Shown: positions 1 to 5,178 of the stretch, piece after piece
Numbering within the stretch: position 1 is the stretch's first letter
How the letters are laid out: each line of letters starts with the position of its first letter
NCBI GenBank assembly: GCA_023450775.1
Contig: JAEXGP010000178.1
Coordinates: forward strand, 1 to 5,178
Source: Actinomycetes bacterium
GTDB lineage: Bacteria > Actinomycetota > Acidimicrobiia > Acidimicrobiales > Microtrichaceae
Direction: 5' to 3'
DNA: 5,178 bases
Notes under the pieces: generated by a model
Told to the model about the DNA's origin: nothing
Databases searched by the model: none
Seen by the model: only the letters and a program-made list of their open reading frames with translations
Translations under genes and position numbers: made by a program

Positions 1-1581
1 GGCCTGGCGCACGCAGAACGCCACCCGCGAGGCGCCCGCGGCCTTGCGGTCCGCCACCCACGAGGTGACGTCGATCTCGTGCCAGGCGTTGGTGGTGCTG
101 GTGACGTCGAACGTGCCGATGACCGGACCGTCGGCCGGCCGGTTGTTCCACGTCATCGTGGCGCCGGACCAGTTGGTGGACGGGACGCCGATCACCTGGC
201 TGGGTCGCGACGGCGCGGTGACGAGACGACCGTTGAGGCGGAGCGTGGCCCGGGTGACCGTGCCGCTGACGGCGCCGAGGTCCATGGCCAGGTACGACAG
301 CATCTGGTAGTTGGCGCCGGACTCGAACTTGAGCGGCAGCACGTTGGAGGAGCCGTAGGTCGTGGTGGCGTAGGACCCGCCGCGCACGTAGGTGTCGTCG
401 GCCGTCGGGATGGTGACCGAGGACGGGACGACCGGGCCGGTGCTGGTGCGGAACGGCCCGGTCACCTCGTAGGTGACGCCGGTGGTGCCGTCGCTGCCGC
501 GCTGGGACGAGAAGTAGAGCCGCGTGCCGTCGGGGCTGAACGCCGGGCCGGTGACCTCGGAGCTCGAGTGGCCGACGATCCGCACGACCGCGGCCACCTG
601 GCTGACGCCGTTGATCTTGGCGATCGTGCAGAGCTCCATGTTCCCGCCGTCCTCGGCGACGTAGACGTCGCCGGACAGCGGGTGGACGGTCACGTTGTCG
701 ACCGCGTTCAGGTCGCCGGGCATGGTGTTGCAGTCGTGGAGCACGGTGAGCGTGCTGGTGGCGGGCACCAGCTCCCACACGCGCTTGTCGCCCTTGGTGG
801 TGAAGAAGACCGAGCCGTTGGCGGCGAAGATGCCCTCACCGCCGTTGAACGCCGTGGTCGTCGCCTGGCGGTCGGGCCCGTTGGGCGACGTGGGCACCCA
901 CGTGACCGTCGTGCCCGACACCGACGCGGCGAACAGCTGCCCGGCGGAGAGGTCGCCGGGCGTGGTGGGCACGAAGCGGTAGAGGCGCCCGTTGGGATCG
1001 TCCTCGGTGAGGAAGAGGCTGCCGGTGCCGACGTCGACGGCGACGGCCTCGTGGCTGAACGACCCGAGCGCCGGGCGGACGGTGCCCTGCCCCGCCTGCT
1101 GCGGGTTGCACTCGTAGACCTGGCCGGTGGCGCCCTTCTCCTCGCAGCTCAGCCACGTGCCCCACGGGGTGGGGCCGCCGGCGCAGTTGATGGAGGTGCC
1201 GCCGAGGATCCGGTAGGCGCCGGTGATCGAGCCGTCGGACGCGAACTTCACGGCCGACGCGCCGCCCGCAGCCCCGCCGACCTCGGAGTTGGAGACGTAG
1301 ACCCAGCCGCCGCCGGTGCTCGGGAAGCACGCGCCGCCGTCGGGTGCGCCGTGCCACGAGTAGGACGTGCCGGACACGTTCGATCCGGTGCGACCGATGA
1401 TGCGGCTGGTGAAGCCGGCGGGCAGCTGGAGCCCGTTGGCGTCCGCCGCCTGGAGCGCGCCGTAGGGCCCGGGCCCCGCCACGGCGGCGAACGCATCACG
1501 CGCCGGCCCGACGAGCGCGGCGCCAGCAGCGACCAGACCAGACGTCAACAGGAACGTCCGCCGGTCCAGGCTCTCCGACAT
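1..1581 (-). CDS. Exported PhoX/DUF839-type phosphatase-like protein with C-terminal CBM96/DNRLRE domain (3' end cut by window)
   Basis: The frame is open from an ATG at 1581 to base 1, giving 527 codons without a stop; the C-terminus is missing. Residues 1-32 are a Tat signal: R7-R8-T-F-L-L, a hydrophobic stretch (11-27), then a likely cut after AFA (30-32). Residues about 45-375 match the PhoX/DUF839 beta-propeller family: WHGAPDGG (76-83), NSE (98-100), NCAGG then TPWGT and SCEE (132-148), SHEA (176-179), LTEDDPNGRLYRF (191-203), GGEG (247-250), AEDGGN (309-314). In PhoX alkaline phosphatases the Cys of the NCA..TPWGT motif and nearby acidic residues hold an Fe/Ca cofactor; Cys133 keeps this position. 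Residues about 388-527 look like a CBM96/DNRLRE domain (ADDTYVRGG, TWNNRP, WHEIDVTSWV). A GGGAGGGAAGA ribosome site precedes ATG 1581; an in-frame ATG at 1620 lacks one. The family call is firm. Phosphatase activity is inferred, because many DUF839 proteins are uncharacterised and this propeller part is shorter than classical PhoX. Confidence 0.85.
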   Translation of the reverse strand, partial: MSESLDRRTFLLTSGLVAAGAALVGPARDAFAAVAGPGPYGALQAADANGLQLPAGFTSRIIGRTGSNVSGTSYSWHGAPDGGACFPSTGGGWVYVSNSEVGGAAGGASAVKFASDGSITGAYRILGGTSINCAGGPTPWGTWLSCEEKGATGQVYECNPQQAGQGTVRPALGSFSHEAVAVDVGTGSLFLTEDDPNGRLYRFVPTTPGDLSAGQLFAASVSGTTVTWVPTSPNGPDRQATTTAFNGGEGIFAANGSVFFTTKGDKRVWELVPATSTLTVLHDCNTMPGDLNAVDNVTVHPLSGDVYVAEDGGNMELCTIAKINGVSQVAAVVRIVGHSSSEVTGPAFSPDGTRLYFSSQRGSDGTTGVTYEVTGPFRTSTGPVVPSSVTIPTADDTYVRGGSYATTTYGSSNVLPLKFESGANYQMLSYLAMDLGAVSGTVTRATLRLNGRLVTAPSRPSQVIGVPSTNWSGATMTWNNRPADGPVIGTFDVTSTTNAWHEIDVTSWVADRKAAGASRVAFCVRQA

Positions 1582-1642
1582 GGTCTTCCCTCCCTCGCGA
1601 GCGGACCATGCCGCCACCATGCGGCGCGCCCAGCTCGATTCG

Positions 1643-1678
1643 CACTTCGACGCTACGACTGCGTCAGGCGCCGGACAA
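1643..1678 (-). promoter_or_regulatory. Possible promoter of the PhoX-like gene
   Basis: Reading the minus strand, TTGTCC (1678-1673, four of six matches to the -35 consensus) is followed after 17 bases by TAGCGT (1655-1650, three of six matches to the -10). This would start transcription near 1643 and give a leader of about 60 bases that includes the purine-rich ribosome site. The boxes are weak, and such matches occur by chance. No PHO-box-like direct repeats stood out by eye. Confidence 0.25.
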
Positions 1679-1710
1679 GGGAAGAGATGCCCAGTGGGGC
1701 GGGGTTCACA

Positions 1711-1728
1711 CGGTCCGGGTCCGGACCG
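1711..1728 (-). terminator. GC-rich hairpin just after the helix-turn-helix gene, possible terminator
   Basis: CGGTCCG and CGGACCG form a perfect 7-bp inverted repeat around a GGTC tetraloop. It starts 16 bases past the stop codon of the helix-turn-helix gene on that strand. There is no T-run on either side, so it is not a classical intrinsic terminator. Tail-less hairpins have been proposed as terminators or 3'-end stabilisers in actinobacteria. It could partly insulate the PhoX-like gene from the regulator gene upstream. Confidence 0.4.
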
Positions 1729-1743
1729 CCGAGCGGCGCCGGA

Positions 1744-2028
1744 TCAGGTGTCGGCCGCGTCCTCGAGGGATGCCGGATCCGCGTCGGGATCACCGGCGTC
1801 GAGCGAGCCGGGGACGATGCGGCAGCGCTCGATGAAGTCCGCCACCTCCGTCTCCTTGAGCCGGATCACGCGGCCGAACCGGTAGGCCGGCAACTGGCCG
1901 TCGTCGATGAACCGGTACAGGGTCCGCGGGGTCACGCCCAACCGCCGGGCCGTCTCCGCAGTGTTGAGCCATTCGATGTCCGCCGTGCTCACTTGAGTGA
2001 AGGTACGCGGACCCTGCGACATCGGCAA
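1744..2028 (-). CDS. Excisionase/MerR-type helix-turn-helix DNA-binding protein
   Basis: This 94-residue protein is mostly one HTH_17 (excisionase/MerR-like winged helix) domain at residues 20-67. It opens with WLNTAETARRLGV, has the recognition helix in TPRTLYRFIDDG (33-44), then the wing LPAYRFGRVIRLK (46-58) and a closing helix ETEVADFIERC (59-69). The tail (77-94) is strongly acidic. Small proteins of this type act as transcription factors, BldC of Streptomyces being the best-known relative, or as phage excisionases. No integrase or attachment site is nearby, so a chromosomal regulator is more likely. It is divergent from the pilus operon and may control that operon, itself, or both (inference). 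Start: GAGGAGGT at 2042-2035 stands 6 bases before TTG 2028 but 12 bases before ATG 2022, so spacing favours TTG and codon preference favours ATG; the proteins differ by two residues. Confidence 0.85.
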   Translation of the reverse strand: MPMSQGPRTFTQVSTADIEWLNTAETARRLGVTPRTLYRFIDDGQLPAYRFGRVIRLKETEVADFIERCRIVPGSLDAGDPDADPASLEDAADT

Positions 2029-2034
2029 CCAGCT

Positions 2035-2042
2035 ACCTCCTC
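2035..2042 (-). promoter_or_regulatory. Strong Shine-Dalgarno site that bears on the start of the helix-turn-helix gene
   Basis: The minus strand reads GAGGAGGT, close to a perfect anti-SD match. Six bases separate it from TTG 2028 and twelve from ATG 2022. The first spacing is near optimal and the second is long, which is why the TTG start is preferred here. Confidence 0.6.
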
Positions 2043-2050
2043 GTCGCCGT

Positions 2051-2063
2051 TGGTGGAATCGTA
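2051..2063 (-). promoter_or_regulatory. Possible -10 region of the helix-turn-helix gene
   Basis: The minus strand carries TACGAT (2063-2058, four of six matches to TATAAT). It would start transcription near 2051 and leave a leader of roughly 23 bases that contains the GAGGAGGT site. No good -35 lies at 17 bases; the nearest candidate, GTGAAC (2088-2083), is 19 bases away. An activator-dependent or weak promoter is possible. This is inference from position and composition. Confidence 0.3.
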
Positions 2064-2072
2064 TGACACTTC

Positions 2073-2122
2073 ATTGATCCTCGTTCACCACCTTTCATGG
2101 CGTTTAGTACCTCTTGACTTCT
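2073..2122. repeat. Five TT motifs phased at exactly 10 bp, candidate operator array
   Basis: On the plus strand, TTGA (2074), TTCA (2084), TTCA (2094), TTAG (2104, inside TTTAG) and TTGA (2114) begin exactly 10 bases apart, so all five lie on one face of the helix. The last one is part of the candidate -35 box of the pilus operon. Helix-turn-helix proteins of the BldC type are known to bind direct repeats head to tail, so an array like this beside such a gene is suggestive. The stretch is T-rich and the motif short, so chance remains possible. Confidence 0.35.
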
Positions 2123-2143
2123 TTCCCGCTGATCCCGTATCAC
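2114..2143 (+). promoter_or_regulatory. Candidate promoter of the Tad pilus operon
   Basis: TTGACT (2114-2119, five of six matches to the -35 consensus) and TATCAC (2138-2143, four of six matches to the -10) are separated by 18 bases. Transcription would begin near 2150, about 60 bases before the cpaB start. This is the best-matching promoter in the window and lies in its most AT-rich part, which fits a housekeeping-type sigma factor. The -35 overlaps the last unit of the 10-bp phased array, so a protein bound there could touch or block RNA polymerase. Confidence 0.5.
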
Positions 2144-2147
2144 TCTG

Positions 2148-2174
2148 ATCACCCCGGCGTTCGTCCCGGGTGAT
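2148..2174 (+). promoter_or_regulatory. Stem-loop at the predicted 5' end of the pilus operon mRNA
   Basis: ATCACCC (2148-2154) pairs with GGGTGAT (2168-2174). After one mismatch, GG pairs with CC, leaving a 7-base loop. The predicted transcription start is near 2150, so this would be a 5'-terminal hairpin, which could stabilise the messenger. As DNA it could equally be a dyad operator just downstream of the promoter. It covers the GTG at 2170, an upstream alternative start for cpaB, which argues against use of that codon. Confidence 0.35.
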
Positions 2175-2198
2175 GGGAGCCGCCCGGATCGGGCGGAT

Positions 2199-2209
2199 GG
2201 AGGGAGGAG
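2199..2209 (+). promoter_or_regulatory. Ribosome binding site that sets the cpaB start
   Basis: GGAGGGAGGAG lies two bases before GTG 2212, and its inner GGAGG cores sit at usable distances from that codon. In-frame alternatives at GTG 2170, ATG 2173 and ATG 2197 have no comparable site upstream, and the 2197 ATG immediately precedes the purine run itself. Confidence 0.6.
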
Positions 2210-2211
2210 TC

Positions 2212-2892
2212 GTGACGTCCGTGCTGGACAGGGCTGCGCCGTCGACCGCGCGCCCCGATCGCGTCCGGGGTCTGCCGAGCGGCCGGGCGGTGATCGGATC
2301 GGTGCTCGTCATGCTGGCCGCGGCCGGCGTGCTGGCCGCCCACCGGTCCGCGTCCGCACCGCCGTCGACCCGCTACGTGGTCGTCACCGAGGACGTCCCT
2401 GCGGGCACGGTCCTGTCCGCGTCCGACCTCGGCACCGTCGCGGTCGACCTCCCTGCCGGCACCCGTGCGGTCCCGGCGGACGAGGCGGACGGGGTGATCG
2501 GGTCGGTGGTGGTCCACGACCTGGGCGAGATGGACCTGCTCCGGCCCGACGACGTCGGCGACGCCGATGCGACCCCGGTGCCGGGGTCGGTGATCGTCCC
2601 CGTCGAGATCGAGCGGGCCAGGGCGCTCGAGGGAGTCGTCCACGCGGGCAGCCGGGTGGACCTGCTCGCCACGGACCCTGAGGGAGCCGGCACGTCGGTG
2701 CTCGCTGCCGACGTCCTCGTCGTCGCGGTCGACGAGGGCGACGACGGACTCGGCGCGACGGATGGCACCGCCGTGCGCCTGGCCCTCGCCGATGCGGATG
2801 CCGCCACATCGGTCGTCGATGCGTCGGTCAGGTCGCAGCTGACGTTGGTGCTCCCCCAGCCCGGGACCGGCACGGGTGCGGCCCGTGGCTGA
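2212..2892 (+). CDS. cpaB: Flp/Tad pilus assembly protein CpaB/RcpC (SAF domain)
   Basis: The product is 226 residues from GTG 2212. A short basic, Pro/Ser-rich N-terminus is followed by one membrane segment (about 26-43, AVIGSVLVMLAAAGVLAA), so the rest should lie outside the membrane. Residues 55-115 form an SAF domain, recognisable from YVVVTEDVPAGTVLSASDL (55-73) and the later VDLPAGTRAVP. Residues about 125-220 fit the RcpC/CpaB domain: VPVEIERARALEGVVHAGSRVD, then LATDPEG, and a final SQLTLVLPQP. Family members are periplasmic or envelope parts of the Tad pilus machine; in Gram-negatives they work with the secretin RcpA, which is not expected here. The length is at the short end for the family. 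It is first in the operon, and its stop overlaps the tadZ start. The chosen start follows the strong ribosome site; starting at 2170 would add 14 residues without family character. Confidence 0.85.
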   Translation: MTSVLDRAAPSTARPDRVRGLPSGRAVIGSVLVMLAAAGVLAAHRSASAPPSTRYVVVTEDVPAGTVLSASDLGTVAVDLPAGTRAVPADEADGVIGSVVVHDLGEMDLLRPDDVGDADATPVPGSVIVPVEIERARALEGVVHAGSRVDLLATDPEGAGTSVLAADVLVVAVDEGDDGLGATDGTAVRLALADADAATSVVDASVRSQLTLVLPQPGTGTGAARG

Positions 2893-4147
2893 GCGCTTCG
2901 TGGTCGTCGGCCTGGCTCGCTCACGAAGCCGCTGGTTCGGCGAGCTGGCACGTTGGGCGACCGCCGGAGCGGCACCGGTCGACTTCGTGAAGTGCCTCAC
3001 CGCCGAGGAGGCCCGGGCGGTGATCGGCGCCGGGCGGGCGGCCTCGGTGCTCCTCGTCGACGCCGAGCTGCCCCGGTTCGACCGCGACCTGGTGGCGGAG
3101 GCCGACCGCTCGGGCGTCCCCACCATCCTCGTCGGCGCCCCGGAGGCCCGGGACTGGGAGGCGCTCGGCTGCGCTGCGCGACTCGATCCCGACTTCGGGC
3201 GGGAGGAACTGGTCGAGGCGCTCGAACGCCACGCCCGCCGGGTCGCGCCGGAGGACCGCCGGGCGGCCCGGGTGGAGCTGGCGGACGAGGTCGCTCGCGG
3301 CACGCTGATCGGCGTGATCGGGCCGGGCGGTGCGGGCACGTCCACGATCGCCATGGCGCTGGCCCAGGCCCTCGCCGCAGAGAGCGTCGACACGGTGCTC
3401 GTCGACGGTTGCCGCCGGTCCGACCTGGCGATGTACCACGACGTCGGCGACGTGATCCCGGGCTTCCCCGAGCTGGTCGACCTGCATCGTTCCGACGAGC
3501 CCGACCCCGACGAGGTGCGGGCGCTCGAGTTCCCGACGGCCCGCGGCTACCGGCTGGTCCTCGGCATGCGCCGTCCTCGCGACTGGGCGGGACTGCGGCC
3601 CCGGGCCGTCGAGGCGGCGTTCGACGGACTGCGTCGCACGCACGACGCGGTGGTCGTCGACCTGGAGGACGACCTGGAGACCGAGGCCGAGACCGGGTCG
3701 TCCGACATCGAGGATCGGCATGCCGCCGCGCTGGCGGTGGTGCGGTCGTGCGACGCGACCGTGGTCGTGAGCCGCGGCGACATGAAGGGCACGCACGACG
3801 CGGTCCGACTGGTCCACGACCTGGGACGGGTCGGCGCCCCTGCCGGCCGCATCGTCGTCGCCGTGAACCATGCGCCGCGGTCGCCGGTGACCCGTTCCCG
3901 GATCGCCCGCACCATCCGCTCCCTCACGGCCGGAGCCGAACCCGGCGAGGTCACGTTCGTGGGCCGGATCCGCGGCGCCGACGCGCTGCAACAGGACGTG
4001 GCCTCCCTCCCCGGCGGCCGCGACGTCCTCCGGTCGATCCGTTCGCTGGGCCCCGTCCCGCAGGTGGCCCGGGAGCACGCGCCGGTGCAGGTCCGGGCCG
4101 GTGAGCTCGGTGCGCACCTCGTGCTCGACGACGGAGGTGCCAGATGA
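2885..4147 (+). CDS. tadZ: Tad pilus localisation protein TadZ/CpaE, MinD-like ATPase fold with degenerate P-loop
   Basis: The product is 420 residues from GTG 2885. The N-terminal part (1-120) resembles an atypical receiver domain: FVVVGLA, VLLVDAELP and PTILVGAPEARDW are its core strands. Residues about 140-400 form a ParA/MinD-type domain with GVIGPGGAGTST (143-154) at the P-loop, LVDG for switch I, VVVDLED (256-262) as Walker B and VVVSRGD in a later strand. TadZ/CpaE proteins sit at the pole or membrane and recruit the Tad machine. Here both P-loop lysines are absent (P147 and T152), as in the atypical P-loops known from TadZ relatives. An acidic stretch (DLEDDLETEAETG) follows Walker B. 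The gene overlaps the cpaB stop by 8 bases and has no clear ribosome site, so coupled translation is likely. GTG 2876 is the alternative start and would add three residues. Confidence 0.85.
   Translation: MAERFVVVGLARSRSRWFGELARWATAGAAPVDFVKCLTAEEARAVIGAGRAASVLLVDAELPRFDRDLVAEADRSGVPTILVGAPEARDWEALGCAARLDPDFGREELVEALERHARRVAPEDRRAARVELADEVARGTLIGVIGPGGAGTSTIAMALAQALAAESVDTVLVDGCRRSDLAMYHDVGDVIPGFPELVDLHRSDEPDPDEVRALEFPTARGYRLVLGMRRPRDWAGLRPRAVEAAFDGLRRTHDAVVVDLEDDLETEAETGSSDIEDRHAAALAVVRSCDATVVVSRGDMKGTHDAVRLVHDLGRVGAPAGRIVVAVNHAPRSPVTRSRIARTIRSLTAGAEPGEVTFVGRIRGADALQQDVASLPGGRDVLRSIRSLGPVPQVAREHAPVQVRAGELGAHLVLDDGGAR
4133..4138 (+). promoter_or_regulatory. Ribosome binding site of tadA
   Basis: GGAGGT lies inside the last codons of tadZ, six bases before ATG 4144. 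Together with the four-base ATGA overlap of the two genes, it supports this start and coupled translation. Confidence 0.7.
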
Positions 4148-5178
4148 GCGTCGACGTGGACGACGGGCGTCTCTCGCCACTCCAGGAGATCGAGCGGTCG
4201 GTGCAGCTGCGAGCCAACGCGCTCGCGCTCGACGTGGACAGCCCCGACGGCGAGTCCCGGCTGCTCGACCTCATCCACGACGCCGTCCTCCAGTGGTCCG
4301 ACGACCACTCCCGGGGCCACCGTCCCTACGAGCTGCCCGACCCCGACGGCGTGACCGAGCGGGCGTTCCGGAACCTCGCTCGCTACGGGCCGCTGACCGA
4401 GCTGCTCGCCGACGACGACGTCTGGGAGATCATGGTCAACGCCCCGAGCGAGATCTTCGTCAAGCGGCACTCAGGCGGGAACCGCTTCCACCACGAGGTG
4501 TTCCACGACGACGACCACGTCGCCCGCACGCTGACCAAGCTCCTCGACGACTCGTCGACCTCGCACCGCAAGCTCGATCCGGTCGAGGGCCTGCAGGACG
4601 CCCAGCTCGACGACGGCGCCCGGCTCCACATCGTCCACGGCGACCTCAGCCGCGGTGGCCACCTGATGGTGAACATCCGCAAGTTCACGGGCGTGGCGCT
4701 GAGCAGCCTGGACGAGCTCGTCGAGCGCCGCTCGCTGACCGCCGCCGCTGCACGGTTCCTGTCCGCGGCCGTGCGATCCCGTCTGAGCATCGTGTTCGCC
4801 GGCGCGCCCGGAGCGGGCAAGACCACGCTGCTGTCCTGCTGCGCCGCCGAGCTGGATCCGTCGCTCCGGGTCGTGATCGCCGAGGAGGTGTTCGAGGCCC
4901 AGGTCGACGTCGCGAACGTCGCGAGCATGCAGACCCGGCCGCCCCGCACCGACCGCCCGGCGATCGATCTGCGCCGCCTGGTCTCAGGCTTCCTCCGGAT
5001 GGCGCCCGACGTCGCGATCGTCGGCGAGGTGCGAGACCGGGAGGCGCTCCCACTGCTACTCACCCTCTCCTCCGGGGTCACCGGCTACACGACCATCCAC
5101 GCCGGGTCGGCACGCCAGGGCCTCACGCGACTCCGGTTCCTGGCTCAGCTCTCCGACTCGTCCAAGGACCTCCCGCTC
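4144..5178 (+). CDS. tadA: Tad pilus secretion ATPase TadA/CpaF (3' end cut by window)
   Basis: The frame is open for 345 codons to the window edge; relatives are usually about 430-480 residues, so perhaps a quarter is missing. The N-terminal domain shows RYGPLTELLADDDVWEIMVN (80-99), then EIFVKR, typical of CpaF. The ATPase core has Walker A GAPGAGKTT (220-228), an Asp-box-like stretch VIAEEVFEA (244-252), Walker B with VAIVGEVRD (290-298) and the His box GYTTIHAGSARQGLTRL (314-330). TadA is the cytoplasmic hexameric ATPase that drives Flp pilin assembly through the TadB/TadC platform. Unlike TadZ next door, its catalytic motifs look intact. The Asp box carries Glu248 where Asp is usual, a conservative change. 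The start is ATG 4144, overlapping the tadZ stop as ATGA. Confidence 0.9.
   Translation, partial: MSVDVDDGRLSPLQEIERSVQLRANALALDVDSPDGESRLLDLIHDAVLQWSDDHSRGHRPYELPDPDGVTERAFRNLARYGPLTELLADDDVWEIMVNAPSEIFVKRHSGGNRFHHEVFHDDDHVARTLTKLLDDSSTSHRKLDPVEGLQDAQLDDGARLHIVHGDLSRGGHLMVNIRKFTGVALSSLDELVERRSLTAAAARFLSAAVRSRLSIVFAGAPGAGKTTLLSCCAAELDPSLRVVIAEEVFEAQVDVANVASMQTRPPRTDRPAIDLRRLVSGFLRMAPDVAIVGEVRDREALPLLLTLSSGVTGYTTIHAGSARQGLTRLRFLAQLSDSSKDLPL

Noticed and set aside
1744..2028. Reading the small helix-turn-helix gene as a phage or plasmid excisionase and the region as a mobile element.
   Set aside because: There is no integrase, tRNA, attachment-like repeat or composition shift nearby; the domain is equally typical of chromosomal regulators.
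79..2148. A 689-codon open frame on the plus strand across the left half of the window.
   Set aside because: It runs antisense to two well-supported genes, its translation is low-complexity Arg/Gly/Ala/Val with no domain signature, and it crosses the intergenic region. Long spurious frames are expected at this GC content.
2876..2884. GTG 2876 as the tadZ start.
   Set aside because: It remains possible, but GTG 2885 gives a compact 8-base overlap with the cpaB stop and a more typical N-terminus; neither has a clear ribosome site.
2149..3393. A 414-codon open frame on the minus strand opposite cpaB and tadZ.
   Set aside because: The translation is Ser/Arg/Ala-rich with no recognisable motif, while the plus strand carries clear CpaB and TadZ domains over the same bases.
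3661..3702. Near-tandem GACCTGGAG-type repeats in tadZ after Walker B.
   Set aside because: They encode an acidic stretch (DLEDDLETEAETG) that seems usual in actinobacterial TadZ proteins and reflect codon bias, not a separate repeat element.
2921..4180. Long minus-strand (2921-4180) and plus-strand (2953-4104) frames inside tadZ.
   Set aside because: Both are Arg/Gly/Pro-rich with no family character, and only the tadZ frame shows P-loop, Walker B and receiver-like strands.
4383..5081. A 232-codon minus-strand frame opposite tadA.
   Set aside because: The product is Ser/Arg/Thr-rich without motifs; the sense strand encodes intact Walker A, Walker B and His box motifs of TadA.
1..5178. CRISPR arrays, tRNA or rRNA genes, insertion sequences, or an unknown defence system.
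   Set aside because: No regular long repeats, cloverleaf-like segments, transposase motifs or terminal inverted repeats were seen on either strand; the genes belong to known families.

Overview
The window is very GC-rich, with strong third-position G/C and GTG/TTG starts. It looks like a chromosomal segment of an actinobacterium. The style of the small helix-turn-helix regulator and of the Tad/Flp pilus genes suggests the class Acidimicrobiia, but that placement is from memory of family style and has not been tested. I see no mobile element, CRISPR array, tRNA or rRNA.

Left half, minus strand (1-2028). The left edge cuts a large gene, running from 1581 down past base 1, for an exported PhoX-type (DUF839) beta-propeller protein. 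It has a twin-arginine signal peptide and a C-terminal CBM96/DNRLRE-type domain. Upstream of it on the same strand, across a 162-base gap that holds a GC-rich hairpin and a possible promoter, is a 94-residue excisionase/MerR-type helix-turn-helix protein (1744-2028).

Centre (2029-2211). This is the only AT-richer stretch in the window. It separates the minus-strand regulator from the plus-strand pilus operon and carries candidate divergent promoters. Between them are five TT-starting motifs spaced exactly 10 bp apart, and a stem-loop lies close to the predicted 5' end of the operon transcript.

Right half, plus strand (2212-5178). Three tightly packed genes form the start of a Tad/Flp pilus assembly operon: cpaB (SAF and RcpC-like domains, membrane-anchored), tadZ/cpaE (receiver-like domain plus a degenerate MinD-type ATPase domain) and tadA/cpaF (secretion ATPase, cut by the right edge). 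Their reading frames overlap, by about 8 bases (cpaB/tadZ) and 4 bases (tadZ/tadA), which points to one transcript with translational coupling. TadA should power pilin polymerisation, TadZ should localise the machine, and CpaB should act in the cell envelope. The membrane platform genes (tadB, tadC) and the pilin would be expected further right.

I do not see an undescribed system. The parts most worth a second look are the regulatory region between regulator and pilus operon, the lysine-free P-loop of TadZ, and the two-domain architecture of the PhoX-like protein.
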